Below are positions 32,453 to 41,837 of a stretch of 64,000 nt of DNA, in pieces. Made by a program: the position numbers and the translations under genes. This stretch comes from Denitrificimonas caeni DSM 24390 (GTDB lineage: Bacteria; Pseudomonadota; Gammaproteobacteria; Pseudomonadales; Pseudomonadaceae), in the NCBI RefSeq assembly GCF_000421765.1, contig NZ_ATXQ01000003.1, positions 248,001 to 312,000 of the forward strand. Reading direction: 5' to 3'. Below the pieces are notes generated by a model. The model was not told where the DNA came from. It saw only the letters and a program-made list of their open reading frames with translations, and searched no databases. How positions within the stretch are numbered: position 1 is the stretch's first letter; every line of letters begins with the position of its first letter.

Positions 32453-33397
32453 ATGTCTACGTCTTTACGTATTGTGTTTGCCGGCACGCCTGAGTTTGCC
32501 GCGAGTCATTTACAAGCGCTACTTGATAGCGAGCACAGCGTGATCGCAGTCTATACGCAACCTGATCGTCCCGCTGGACGCGGTCAGAAGCTGACCCCAA
32601 GCCCAGTCAAACAGCTGGCAAGCAAGCACGACATTCCGGTGCTGCAACCGATTAACTTGCGTAGCGCTGAAGCTCAGCAAGAACTGGCTCGTTTTAATGC
32701 TGATCTGATGGTGGTGGTGGCATACGGTTTAATCTTGCCGCAGGCCGTGTTAGACAGCCCGCGCTTAGGCTGCATTAATAGCCATGCCTCGCTGCTACCG
32801 CGCTGGCGCGGCGCCGCACCGATTCAGCGGGCGATTGAAGCCGGTGACACTGAAAGCGGCATTACCGTAATGCAAATGGAGGCAGGTTTAGATACCGGCC
32901 CTATGTTGCTGAAAGTGACAACACCGATTTTAGCCACTGACACCGGCGGCAGTTTGCACGATCGCTTAGCCGCGCTGGGTCCTGCCGCAGTTTTACAAGC
33001 TATTCAAGGTTTAGCTGACGGTAGTATCAGCGCTGAAAAACAGCTCGACGGTTTAGCCACTTACGCGCATAAGCTGAATAAACAAGCCGCATTGATTGAT
33101 TGGCAACGCCCGGCTGCAGCACTCGATTGCCAGATTCGCGCCATGCACCCATGGCCCGTTGCACACAGCACTCTAGCTGGCGAAGCGCTAAAAATTCACG
33201 CCGCGCACGTGAGCGAAGGGCAAGGCCAACCCGGCGAGATTCTCAGCGCTGACCGCGAAGGTTTATTAGTGGCCTGTGGTGAACAAGCGCTACGTTTAAC
33301 CCATCTACAGTTACCTAATGGTAAGGCCTTAGCCTTCAGCGACTTACTCAACAGTAAAAAAGATTTATTCCAGCCCGGGCAGGTACTCGGCTTATGA
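32453..33397 (+). CDS. fmt: Methionyl-tRNA formyltransferase
   Basis: Formylates Met-tRNAfMet using 10-formyl-THF. ATG 32453 has AAGGTAA five bases upstream and gives 314 residues (E. coli 315). Core motifs: [24 protein letters not shown], the catalytic [21 protein letters not shown] near 105-125 and [13 protein letters not shown] with the catalytic Asp near 145. The C-terminal domain (about 205-314) binds tRNA. The stop overlaps rsmB (ATGA). Confidence 0.98.
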   Translation: MSTSLRIVFAGTPEFAASHLQALLDSEHSVIAVYTQPDRPAGRGQKLTPSPVKQLASKHDIPVLQPINLRSAEAQQELARFNADLMVVVAYGLILPQAVLDSPRLGCINSHASLLPRWRGAAPIQRAIEAGDTESGITVMQMEAGLDTGPMLLKVTTPILATDTGGSLHDRLAALGPAAVLQAIQGLADGSISAEKQLDGLATYAHKLNKQAALIDWQRPAAALDCQIRAMHPWPVAHSTLAGEALKIHAAHVSEGQGQPGEILSADREGLLVACGEQALRLTHLQLPNGKALAFSDLLNSKKDLFQPGQVLGL

Positions 33398-34707
33398 ACC
33401 CACGCCTCGCAGCAGCGCGCGCATTGGCTGCAGTGCTAGCGGGTAAAGCCTCGTTAGCTAGCAGCTTACCGACCCAACTGGAACGCGTCAGCGATCGAGA
33501 TAAAGGCTTAGTTCAAGAGCTCGCGTTTGGCACTGCACGCTGGCAGCCACGTCTATCGGCATTAGCCTTAGCGCTACTGAGCAAGCCTTTTCGCAAAGCT
33601 GACCAAGATGTTGAGGCATTATTATTAGTAGGCCTGTACCAACTGCTCTATACCCGCATTCCAGCGCATGCGGCAATTGCCGAAACTGTTGGTTGCGCTA
33701 CCGCGTTAAAAAAGCCTTGGGCTAAAGGTTTACTCAATGCGGTCTTACGCCGCGCGCAACGTGAAGCTGAAACACTGCTGCCAACACTTGAAAAAGATCC
33801 TGTCGTGCTCACCGCACATCCACGCTGGCTGCAAAAATCCTTAAAAGCTTTTTGGCCTGACGATTGGCTCTCCATCTGTGAGGCCAATAATAGCCATCCG
33901 CCCTTCACGCTGCGGGTTAATCAGCGCGTGACCAGTCGCGATGCCTATTTAGCGGAACTGCTGGATTGCGGCATTGCTGGCCAGGCAACACCTTTCAGCA
34001 AAGATGGTATTACTTTAGCAACCGCTTGTGATGTCACTGCGCTACCGGGTTTTGCTGACGGTGCAGTGAGCGTGCAAGATGAAGCAGCGCAATTAGCCGC
34101 TGACTTGCTGATGCTTGAGCCTGAGCAGCGTGTGCTGGATGCCTGTTGTGCGCCTGGCGGCAAGACCTGCCATATTTTAGAAAGCCAAGCACAACTGCGC
34201 GAAGTGGTTGCGATTGACCTCGAGCCACAGCGTTTAGATCGAGTTAAAGCCAACCTTGAGCGTTTAAAACTCAAGGCTAGCATTGTGGCTGGCGATGCCC
34301 GTGCGGTTGATCAGTGGTGGGACGGGCAAGTTTTCCAGCGTATTTTGCTCGATGCGCCCTGCTCTGCGACTGGGGTGATTCGTCGCCACCCAGATATTAA
34401 ACTGACTCGGCAAACCGATGACATCGCAGCTCTTGCACAACTGCAAGGTGAGCTACTTGACGCACTTTGGCCAACACTCGCAGAAAACGGTATCTTGCTG
34501 TATGCCACTTGCTCTACATTACCCACTGAGAACACCGAGGTGATTGCTGCGTTTTTACAACGCACCAGCGATGCGCAAGAACTGCCTTTCCAAGCAGCCT
34601 TTGGCAAAGCACAACCTCACGGCCAGCAATTACTTGCACAAGTGGGCGGCCACGATGGTTTTTATTATGCTCGTCTGATCAAACAAGCAGCCACCCAGAG
34701 CACTTAA
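33394..34707 (+). CDS. rsmB: 16S rRNA m5C967 methyltransferase RsmB
   Basis: Methylates C967 of 16S rRNA. The 437-residue protein has a NusB-like N-terminal RNA-binding domain (about 1-135) and a methyltransferase domain with the SAM motif [15 protein letters not shown] near 245, [17 protein letters not shown] near 320 and the catalytic [15 protein letters not shown] near 370. Coupled to fmt, followed 10 bp later by trkA. Confidence 0.97.
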   Translation: MNPRLAAARALAAVLAGKASLASSLPTQLERVSDRDKGLVQELAFGTARWQPRLSALALALLSKPFRKADQDVEALLLVGLYQLLYTRIPAHAAIAETVGCATALKKPWAKGLLNAVLRRAQREAETLLPTLEKDPVVLTAHPRWLQKSLKAFWPDDWLSICEANNSHPPFTLRVNQRVTSRDAYLAELLDCGIAGQATPFSKDGITLATACDVTALPGFADGAVSVQDEAAQLAADLLMLEPEQRVLDACCAPGGKTCHILESQAQLREVVAIDLEPQRLDRVKANLERLKLKASIVAGDARAVDQWWDGQVFQRILLDAPCSATGVIRRHPDIKLTRQTDDIAALAQLQGELLDALWPTLAENGILLYATCSTLPTENTEVIAAFLQRTSDAQELPFQAAFGKAQPHGQQLLAQVGGHDGFYYARLIKQAATQST

Positions 34708-34717
34708 GGACATCAGC

Positions 34718-36091
34718 ATGAAGATTATTATTCTTGGCGCAGGGCAAGTGGGTGGCACACTTGCAGAACACTTGGCCAATGAAGCCAATGATATCACCGT
34801 GGTTGATACTGATACCGAACGTCTGCGTGACTTAGGTGATCGCCTTGATATTCGTACCGTGGTTGGCCACTGCTCTTTCCCAACTATTTTGCGTCAAGCC
34901 GGTGCCGATGATGCCGATATGCTGGTGGCCGTGACCAACAGTGACGAAACCAATATGGTCGCCTGCCAAGTCGCACACACCTTGTTTCGCACGCCCACCA
35001 AAATTGCCCGGGTGCGCGAGTCAGCCTATTTAACCCGTTCTGAGTTATTTGATACTGACGCGATTCCAATTGATGTTTTGATCAGCCCAGAACAAGCCGT
35101 CACCAATCATATTAAGCGTTTAATTGAATACCCTGGCGCGCTGCAAGTGCTCGACTTTGCTGAGGGCAAAGCACAATTAGTGTGCGTACGCGCCTATTAC
35201 GGCGGTCCTTTGGTGGGCCAAGAACTCCGTCAGCTACGCGCACACATGCCTAATGTCGATACTCGCGTAGCCGCTATTTTCCGCCGTGACCGCCCTATTT
35301 TCCCCACTGGCGACACCATTATTGAAGTCGATGATGAAGTGTTTTTTATTGCTGCGCGCACACATATCCGTGCGGTGATGAGTGAACTGCGCCGCATGGA
35401 AGACAGCTATCGCAAAGTGATCATTGCTGGTGGCGGCCATATTGGAGAGCGCTTAGCTGAGGCGATTGAAAGCCGCTATCAAGTTAAAATCATTGAAATC
35501 AATGCCGCACGCTGCCGTTACTTATCCGACAGTTTAGACACCACTGTGGTCCTGCACGGCAGTGCTTCCGACCGCGATTTGTTGGTAGAAGAGAATATCG
35601 ATGAAGTGGATATCTTCTTAGCCTTAACCAATGATGATGAAGCCAACATCATGGCCTCGTTGCTGGCAAAACGTCTTGGTGCGCGCAAAGTCATGGCGAT
35701 TATTAATAATCCGGCTTACGCAGACTTAGTCCAAGGCGGCGCAATTGATATTGCTATCAGTCCACAGTTGGCCACACTCAGCACTTTGCTCACCCACGTA
35801 CGCCGTGGCGATATTGTCAGCGTGCATTCATTGCGCCGTGGTGCAGCAGAGGCGATCGAAGCAATCGCACACGGTGACCGTAAATCCAGTAAAGTGATTG
35901 GTCGCAAGGTCAGTGAAATTCATTTACCACCGGCCACCACCATTGGTGCGATTATTCGCGACGATCAAGTACTGATTGGCAACGAAGACATTGTTATTCA
36001 AGCCGATGATCACTTTATTTTGTTCGTGGTCGATAAAAAGTATATCCGTGATGTAGAACGCCTGTTCCAACCCGGCCTGACTTTCTTTTAG
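34718..36091 (+). CDS. trkA: Trk potassium uptake regulatory protein TrkA
   Basis: Peripheral NAD(H)/ATP-binding subunit that gates the TrkH potassium channel. The 457 residues comprise two RCK repeats: an N-terminal Rossmann fold ([17 protein letters not shown] at 3-19), a TrkA-C domain (about 140-220), a second Rossmann fold ([17 protein letters not shown] near 234) and a second TrkA-C domain (about 370-455). AAGGA precedes the start. The channel gene trkH follows 37 bp downstream. Confidence 0.97.
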   Translation: MKIIILGAGQVGGTLAEHLANEANDITVVDTDTERLRDLGDRLDIRTVVGHCSFPTILRQAGADDADMLVAVTNSDETNMVACQVAHTLFRTPTKIARVRESAYLTRSELFDTDAIPIDVLISPEQAVTNHIKRLIEYPGALQVLDFAEGKAQLVCVRAYYGGPLVGQELRQLRAHMPNVDTRVAAIFRRDRPIFPTGDTIIEVDDEVFFIAARTHIRAVMSELRRMEDSYRKVIIAGGGHIGERLAEAIESRYQVKIIEINAARCRYLSDSLDTTVVLHGSASDRDLLVEENIDEVDIFLALTNDDEANIMASLLAKRLGARKVMAIINNPAYADLVQGGAIDIAISPQLATLSTLLTHVRRGDIVSVHSLRRGAAEAIEAIAHGDRKSSKVIGRKVSEIHLPPATTIGAIIRDDQVLIGNEDIVIQADDHFILFVVDKKYIRDVERLFQPGLTFF

Positions 36092-36128
36092 CCTATAATC
36101 TTACATATTCTTTTAACGAGTAGCCTCA

Positions 36129-37580
36129 ATGCACTTTGCCGCGATTGGTCGAATTCTTGGCGTTCTTTTGATGCTTTTCAGTATCAGTCATGTACCGCCA
36201 TTACTGATTGCTCTGTATGACGATGGCGGCTCCAGCTCAAGCTTTCTTTGGGCGTTTGCGATCACCTTATTGACTGGATTTTTTCTTTGGCTGCCGGTGC
36301 GTCGAGCACGCGCTGAATTACGGGTGCGCGATGGTTACTTAATTACTGCGTTATTTTGGATCGTACTGGGCTCATTCGGGGCGATCCCATTTATGCTATC
36401 GCCCAGCCCTAATATGGGCGTGACCGAATCACTGTTTGAGGCTTTTTCTGGCCTGAGCACCACCGGTGCCACAGTACTGACAGGGATCGATCAATTACCC
36501 CGCTCAATTCTTTACTACCGTCAGCAACTGCAATGGCTTGGCGGTATGGGTATTGTGGTTTTGGCGGTCGCCATTATGCCGATGCTCGGCGTCGGTGGCA
36601 TGCAGCTCTATCGTACGGAAATGCCCGGTCCGCTCAAAGACAATAAGCTCTCACCGCGCATTGCTGACACGGCCAAAACCTTATGGCTCATTTATTGCGC
36701 TTTAACCCTGCTCTGCGCTCTTGCTTATTGGGCTGCAGGCATGACCTTGTTCGATGCCATTGGCCATAGCTTCTCAACCATTGCGATTGGCGGATTCTCT
36801 ACCCACGATGCCAGTATTGGTTATTTTGACAGCGCCCTGATAGAAATAATTTGTATCTTTTTTATGGGCATTTCCGGGATGAACTTTGCTCTGCACTTTC
36901 TAGCCTTGCGCAGCCGCTCGCTGAAAGCCTATTTAGCCGATCCTGAGTGCCAAACCTATTTAAAAATCTTAGCGGCAACCATCATAGTTACCGCAACCGT
37001 CCTGATGATTTACAACCATCACGACAACCCATTACTGTCGATCCGTTACGCCGCGTTCCAAGTGGTCTCAGTAGCCACTACCACTGGCTTTGGTATTACT
37101 GACTTCAGCGGCTGGCCGAGTTTTTTACCCTTTTTATTGCTCTACACCACCTTTATTGGTGCCTGCGCTGGCTCCACCGGTGGCGGCATGAAAGTCATGC
37201 GAGTGATGCTCTTGTATCGCCAAGGTCAGCGTGAGATACAACGTCTGTTGCACCCCAACGGTGTGTTCACTATTAAAATGGGCAAGCGCAAAGTACCGGA
37301 TCGGGTGATTGAGTCGGTGTGGGGCTTCTGTGTGGTGTATATGGTGACGTTCTTTACTTTAATGCTGGGATTGCTGGCGTGCGAGCTGGACCCAATTACG
37401 GCTTTTTCAGCGCTGGCCTCCTGCATGAATAATCTTGGCCCTGCACTGGGCGATGCCACCGCGCACTACGGCAACTTACCCGATGCGGCGCAGCTGATTC
37501 TCAGTCTGGCGATGATTCTGGGACGTCTTGAGGTGTTTTCCTTGCTGGTATTATTATCCCCAGCTTTCTGGCGTTATTAA
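36129..37580 (+). CDS. trkH: Trk potassium uptake channel TrkH
   Basis: K+-translocating membrane subunit, 483 residues (E. coli 483). It has about twelve hydrophobic segments with four pore-loop motifs; LSTTGATVLTG near 113, the FSTIAIGGFSTHD loop near 214 and ATTTGFGITDF near 316 are visible, each with the selectivity glycine. GACAGSTGGGMKVMR near 345 marks the gating loop region. It is adjacent to trkA, which it needs for activity. In P. aeruginosa, as I recall, trkA and trkH are far apart, so this pairing differs. Confidence 0.96.
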   Translation: MHFAAIGRILGVLLMLFSISHVPPLLIALYDDGGSSSSFLWAFAITLLTGFFLWLPVRRARAELRVRDGYLITALFWIVLGSFGAIPFMLSPSPNMGVTESLFEAFSGLSTTGATVLTGIDQLPRSILYYRQQLQWLGGMGIVVLAVAIMPMLGVGGMQLYRTEMPGPLKDNKLSPRIADTAKTLWLIYCALTLLCALAYWAAGMTLFDAIGHSFSTIAIGGFSTHDASIGYFDSALIEIICIFFMGISGMNFALHFLALRSRSLKAYLADPECQTYLKILAATIIVTATVLMIYNHHDNPLLSIRYAAFQVVSVATTTGFGITDFSGWPSFLPFLLLYTTFIGACAGSTGGGMKVMRVMLLYRQGQREIQRLLHPNGVFTIKMGKRKVPDRVIESVWGFCVVYMVTFFTLMLGLLACELDPITAFSALASCMNNLGPALGDATAHYGNLPDAAQLILSLAMILGRLEVFSLLVLLSPAFWRY

Positions 37581-37586
37581 ACTCTA

Positions 37587-37618
37587 GCGCTGGCAGCACT
37601 CTGATGCTGTGCCAGCGC
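37587..37618. terminator. GC-rich hairpin between trkH and the carbonic anhydrase gene
   Basis: GCGCTGGCA (37587-37595) and TGCCAGCGC (37610-37618) form a 9-bp stem, extended inside by GCA/TGC. The genes are convergent. No long T-run follows. Confidence 0.5.
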
Positions 37619-37629
37619 AAGTTATAGAC

Positions 37630-38166
37630 TTAGTCCTGCTGCAGCAAATACTCATCTTTTAAACGCACATAATTCGCTGCGGAGTACGTAAAGTACGCCA
37701 TTTCTTGCTCGGTCAGCGCACGTACTTGCTGGGCAGGACGCCCCATATACAAGTAACCACTGGCTAGATGCTTACCCGGCGGCACTAAACTGCCGGCACC
37801 GAGCACTACATCATCGTCGATGCGCGCACCATCCATCACAATCGAGCCCATGCCAATTAACACCCGCGAGCCGATACTGCAGCCATGTAGCAAGGCTTGA
37901 TGGCCAATAGTGACATCTTCACCAATCGTCAACGGATAGCCTTCTGGGTTAAATGGCCCGGCATGGGTAATGTGCAATACGCTGCCATCTTGCACACTGC
38001 TGCGCGCACCAATACGAATCGAATGCATATCGCCACGGATCACAGCTTGTGGCCAAACTGAACAATCATCGGCTAAATGCACATCGCCAATCACGACAGC
38101 ACTGGGATCAATTAATACCCGACTGCCACACTGTGGTAATATTTGGTTATAGATTCGAATCGACAC
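37630..38166 (-). CDS. Gamma-carbonic-anhydrase-family protein (YrdA/PaaY-like)
   Basis: A 178-residue left-handed beta-helix protein with hexapeptide repeats (about 15-140, such as VVIGDVHLADDCSVWPQAVIRGD). Candidate metal-site histidines are in VLHITHAG and GHQALLHGC. Related YrdA proteins form trimers and bind zinc; carbonic anhydrase activity is often not shown. It is divergent from prlC, as recalled for P. aeruginosa PA0066-PA0067. Confidence 0.88.
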   Translation of the reverse strand: MSIRIYNQILPQCGSRVLIDPSAVVIGDVHLADDCSVWPQAVIRGDMHSIRIGARSSVQDGSVLHITHAGPFNPEGYPLTIGEDVTIGHQALLHGCSIGSRVLIGMGSIVMDGARIDDDVVLGAGSLVPPGKHLASGYLYMGRPAQQVRALTEQEMAYFTYSAANYVRLKDEYLLQQD

Positions 38167-38265
38167 AATGGAAACCTTAGGCCGCGTGGGCGCTGATTTG
38201 TATTAAGATAGACACATAATTGGCTGTACACACGCCATCCCTCTTTTGTATTTACAGGTATTAAC

Positions 38266-40317
38266 GTGACTGATCAAGACAATCCCCTCCTACAAGATTT
38301 CGACTTACCAACCTACTCAGCGATTCGCCCAGAGCATATCGAGCCGGCCATTGATAAAATTCTCGCCGAAAGCCGTGCCGCGATTGCGCAGCTGTTAAGT
38401 AACCAGCAGCAACCAACCTGGGACAGCTTAGTGTTACCGATGGACGAGCTTGGTGCACGCTTGGGCGAAGCATGGAGTCCGGTCAGCCACCTGAATGCCG
38501 TGTGCAACAGCCCAGAATTACGCGTGGCTTATGAAGCCTGCCTGCCTAAACTGTCTGAATTCTGGACAGAAATGGGACAAAACCGTGCATTGTTTGATGC
38601 CTACCAAGCCCTAGCAAAAAGCCCTGCGGCTGAGCAGCTTTCGATTGCACAAAAAACCATTTTAGAAGATGAACTGCGTGATTTTCGCTTGTCTGGTATT
38701 GATTTAGAGCCCGCTAAACAAAAGCGTTACGGCGAAATCCAAATGCGTCTCTCAGAGTTATCCAGCAGCTTCTCTAATAACTTGCTGGATGCGACCCAAG
38801 CTTGGACCAAGCACATCACCGATGAGCAAGCACTGGCGGGTTTGACCGACTCAGCCAAAGAGCAAATGGCTCAAGCCGCGCAAGATAAAGAACTCGATGG
38901 TTGGTTAATCACCCTGGAGTTCCCAAGCTATTACGCTGTGATGACCTATGCTGATGACCGCAATTTGCGTGAAGAAGTCTACCGCGCCTACAGCACACGC
39001 GCCTCTGATCAAGGTCCCAATGCTGGCCAATTGGATAACTCCCCAGTGATGGCAGAGATCCTTGATTTGCGCCTAGAGCTGGCGCAGCTGCTGGATTTTA
39101 AAAACTACAGCGAGCTGTCGTTGAGCACGAAGATGGCTGAATCTACCGAACAGGTTCTAACCTTCTTGCATGATCTAGCCGAGCGCAGCAAACCTTTTGC
39201 TCAGCAAGATTTAACTGAATTACGCGCTTTTGCGGCAGAGCATCATGTCGATGATTTAAACAGCTGGGATATTGGTTATTTTAGCGAGAAACTACGTGAG
39301 CAGCGCTATGACATCAGCGAAGAAGAGCTGCGCGATTATTTCCCCATCGATAAAGTGCTCAGCGGTTTATTTGCCATTGTTGAACAACTCTACGGCATTC
39401 AAATTACTGAGCTAAGCGATTTTGATAGCTGGCATCCAGACGTGCGTCTGTTTGAAATCACTGAAGACGGCAAACATGTCGGACGTTTCTTCTTTGACCT
39501 GTATGCCCGCTCGCACAAACGTGGCGGCGCGTGGATGGATGGTTCACGGGATAAATACCGCGATTCCAATGGCACGCTGATCAATCCAATCGCTTATCTA
39601 GTCTGTAACTTCACCCCAGCCAGTCAAGGCAAGCCTGCATTACTGACTCACGATGAAGTCACCACCTTATTCCACGAGTTTGGTCATGGTCTGCACCACA
39701 TGCTGACCCGAATTGAATTTGCTGGTGCTTCCGGAATCAACGGCGTGGCCTGGGATGCAGTCGAGCTGCCAAGTCAGTTTATGGAAAACTGGTGCTGGGA
39801 ACCAGAAGGTTTAGCGCTGATCTCCGGGCACTATGAAACGCAACAAGTGCTGCCTAAAGCACTGCTGGATAAAATGCTTGCTGCACGTAACTTCCAGTCG
39901 GGTTTAGGCATGCTGCGACAGATTGAGTTCTCTCTGTTCGACTTTGAGCTGCACTGCAGCCATGGTGATGGTCGTAGCGTACTGGATGTTCTAAACGCGG
40001 TACGAGAGCGTGTGGCAGTAATGGCACCACCGTCGTGGAATCGCTTTGCTAACAGTTTTGCCCATATTTTTGCTGGCGGTTACGCTGCTGGTTATTACAG
40101 CTACAAGTGGGCTGAAGTGTTATCGGCTGATGCGTTTTCACGCTTTGAAGAAGAAGGCGTACTCAATCCAGTTACCGGTCGCGCTTTCCGTGATGCCATC
40201 CTCGCTAAAGGTGGCTCACAATCACCGATGCAGCTGTTTATTGAATTTCGCGGACGCGAGCCAAGCATTGATGCATTACTGCGTCACAGCGGCCTTAGCG
40301 ACCCTCACGCGGCATAA
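38266..40317 (+). CDS. prlC: Oligopeptidase A
   Basis: A cytosolic zinc metallopeptidase (M3 family) that degrades signal peptides and short peptides. The start codon is GTG at 38266 and the 683-residue product matches E. coli PrlC (680). The zinc motif HEFGH holds His470, Glu471 and His474, and the third-ligand region ELPSQFMENWCWEP follows about 25 residues later. The N-terminal two thirds are helical and form the substrate channel. Downstream is the small zinc-ribbon gene, 14 bp away. Confidence 0.97.
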   Translation: MTDQDNPLLQDFDLPTYSAIRPEHIEPAIDKILAESRAAIAQLLSNQQQPTWDSLVLPMDELGARLGEAWSPVSHLNAVCNSPELRVAYEACLPKLSEFWTEMGQNRALFDAYQALAKSPAAEQLSIAQKTILEDELRDFRLSGIDLEPAKQKRYGEIQMRLSELSSSFSNNLLDATQAWTKHITDEQALAGLTDSAKEQMAQAAQDKELDGWLITLEFPSYYAVMTYADDRNLREEVYRAYSTRASDQGPNAGQLDNSPVMAEILDLRLELAQLLDFKNYSELSLSTKMAESTEQVLTFLHDLAERSKPFAQQDLTELRAFAAEHHVDDLNSWDIGYFSEKLREQRYDISEEELRDYFPIDKVLSGLFAIVEQLYGIQITELSDFDSWHPDVRLFEITEDGKHVGRFFFDLYARSHKRGGAWMDGSRDKYRDSNGTLINPIAYLVCNFTPASQGKPALLTHDEVTTLFHEFGHGLHHMLTRIEFAGASGINGVAWDAVELPSQFMENWCWEPEGLALISGHYETQQVLPKALLDKMLAARNFQSGLGMLRQIEFSLFDFELHCSHGDGRSVLDVLNAVRERVAVMAPPSWNRFANSFAHIFAGGYAAGYYSYKWAEVLSADAFSRFEEEGVLNPVTGRAFRDAILAKGGSQSPMQLFIEFRGREPSIDALLRHSGLSDPHAA

Positions 40318-40331
40318 CAGGCGAGATGATC

Positions 40332-40616
40332 ATGACGACGTCAGACAAGATTCCAGAGAATGAAACTAGAAAACGCTTTATCGCCGGTGCAGTATGCCCA
40401 GCTTGTCAGGTCATGGATGGCATTCGCATGTGGGAAGTCGATGGCGTGCCCAACCGCGACTGCGTGCATTGCGGCTACAGCGATACGCTAAATGCCGACG
40501 GCAACTCAATTCCTAATGAATTGGCGACACGGGTGAACGTCAGTGCCCTGCAAAAGCCTAAAGACACAAAAGGCCAAGCACTGCAGTTTTTTCCCAACCC
40601 GAAGCTGAAAAAATAA
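40332..40616 (+). CDS. YheV-family zinc-ribbon protein
   Basis: A 94-residue protein with two CxxC knuckles, CPAC near residue 22 and CVHC near 46, expected to bind one zinc. ATG 40332 fits the GGCGAG ribosome site better than the ATG two codons upstream. Family members are small proteins of unknown function often next to prlC, as here, and probably co-transcribed with it. Confidence 0.85.
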   Translation: MTTSDKIPENETRKRFIAGAVCPACQVMDGIRMWEVDGVPNRDCVHCGYSDTLNADGNSIPNELATRVNVSALQKPKDTKGQALQFFPNPKLKK

Positions 40617-40633
40617 AATCATCTACCCAATAT

Positions 40634-40662
40634 AAAAAACGGCCCCGAAGGGCCATTTTTTA
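40634..40662. terminator. Bidirectional intrinsic terminator
   Basis: AAAAAAC-GGCCC-CGAA-GGGCC-ATTTTTT spans the convergent gap between yheV and ccpA. The 5-bp GC stem carries a T-run in both directions. Confidence 0.92.
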
Positions 40663-40676
40663 TTACTCCAAGAACC

Positions 40677-41672
40677 TTATTTAGCAAAAGGCGCTGGACG
40701 CGGTGTTGCTGCTGTTGATGGCGGCAGAATCGGCATTGCAAAACTTGGCTGCTCACCGGTTAAGCTTTTCAAGAAAACGGTAATCTGCGCAATCTCTTCT
40801 TTCTCGAGTTTGCGGCCTAACTGTAAACGCGCCATCACATCCACTGCTTCTTCCAGATTCCAATAGGCACCATCATGGAAGTATGGGTAAGTGAGTTCGA
40901 CGTTACGCAGGGTTGGCACTTTAAACTTAAAGCGGTCTAAGTCATCACCGGTCAAACCGGCAACACCTTCTGCAGGGTTCTTAGTTTCATAAGCTTCAAT
41001 CACGCCCATCTTCTGGAACGAATTACCACCCGCTGCAGGACCATTGTGGCAGGCAGTACAACCGACATCTTTAAACAGTTTGTAGCCTGCTTTTGCATCA
41101 GCACTAAGTGCTGCTTCATCACCTTTGAGCCACTTATCAAAAGGCGCATTCGGTGTGACTAAGGTTTTTTCAAATTCAGCAATCGCATCAGTCACTTCAT
41201 CGATAGTGATCTTGTCGACTTTGTAGACATCTTTAAACGACTCTACGTACTGTGGAATAGAGGCCAGAACGTCCACTGCTAAATCATGGGTAAAACCCAT
41301 TTCCATAGGATTAGCAATCGGACCGCCAGCCTGCTCTTTCAAGTCAGCAGCACGGCCATCCCAGAACTGCGCCAAGTTTAAGCTTGAGTTCAATACGGTT
41401 GGCGAGTTGATTGGCCCTTCTTGCCAATTATGACCAATCGATGACGGCAAGTTATCACTGCCACCCATGCTTAAGTTGTGGCATGAGTTACAAGAAATAA
41501 AACCTGACTTAGATAAACGTGGATCAAAAAATAACTGCTTACCCAACTCAACTTTAGCTTGGTCGGTGACCACTGCAGGCTCGATCGGTTGAATCGGCTC
41601 GTTTTTTTGTGGTGCAGCAAAGGCAACCACACTCATGCTCACAGTGAGCGCTAATACAGATAATCTAAGCAT
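40677..41672 (-). CDS. ccpA: Di-haem cytochrome c peroxidase
   Basis: A periplasmic enzyme that reduces H2O2 with electrons from cytochrome c. The 331-residue precursor has a signal peptide (about 1-19, cleavage after VAFA). Two haem-attachment sites are present: CNSCH at 61-65 and CTACH at 205-209. The conserved SPTVLNSSLN and FKVPTLRNVELTYPYFHDG segments match bacterial CcpA rather than MauG. AGAGGA precedes the ATG. A palindrome TTGACCCTGGTCAA lies 70-83 bp upstream, so expression probably needs low oxygen through an FNR/ANR-type regulator. Single gene. Confidence 0.95.
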   Translation of the reverse strand: MLRLSVLALTVSMSVVAFAAPQKNEPIQPIEPAVVTDQAKVELGKQLFFDPRLSKSGFISCNSCHNLSMGGSDNLPSSIGHNWQEGPINSPTVLNSSLNLAQFWDGRAADLKEQAGGPIANPMEMGFTHDLAVDVLASIPQYVESFKDVYKVDKITIDEVTDAIAEFEKTLVTPNAPFDKWLKGDEAALSADAKAGYKLFKDVGCTACHNGPAAGGNSFQKMGVIEAYETKNPAEGVAGLTGDDLDRFKFKVPTLRNVELTYPYFHDGAYWNLEEAVDVMARLQLGRKLEKEEIAQITVFLKSLTGEQPSFAMPILPPSTAATPRPAPFAK

Positions 41673-41741
41673 CAGGTTATTCCTCTCTGGAACTTAATAT
41701 ATTTCTTGTAAGCATAATGATGGATAGTTCATACCTTTGAG

Positions 41742-41755
41742 TTGACCCTGGTCAA
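41742..41755. promoter_or_regulatory. FNR/ANR-type box upstream of ccpA
   Basis: TTGACCCTGGTCAA is a perfect palindrome matching TTGAT-N4-ATCAA at eight of ten defined positions. On the minus strand a -10-like CATTAT is at 41714-41719. That sets the box centre close to -41.5 from the expected start near 41707, the class II arrangement of FNR/ANR activation. Confidence 0.65.
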
Positions 41756-41837
41756 AGCACACGAGGATGCAGCAGATGAACTCATATTGAAGGCCTCTTA
41801 ACTGCTACCAAAGTGAAGTGAAGCGAGCCCTTGACAC

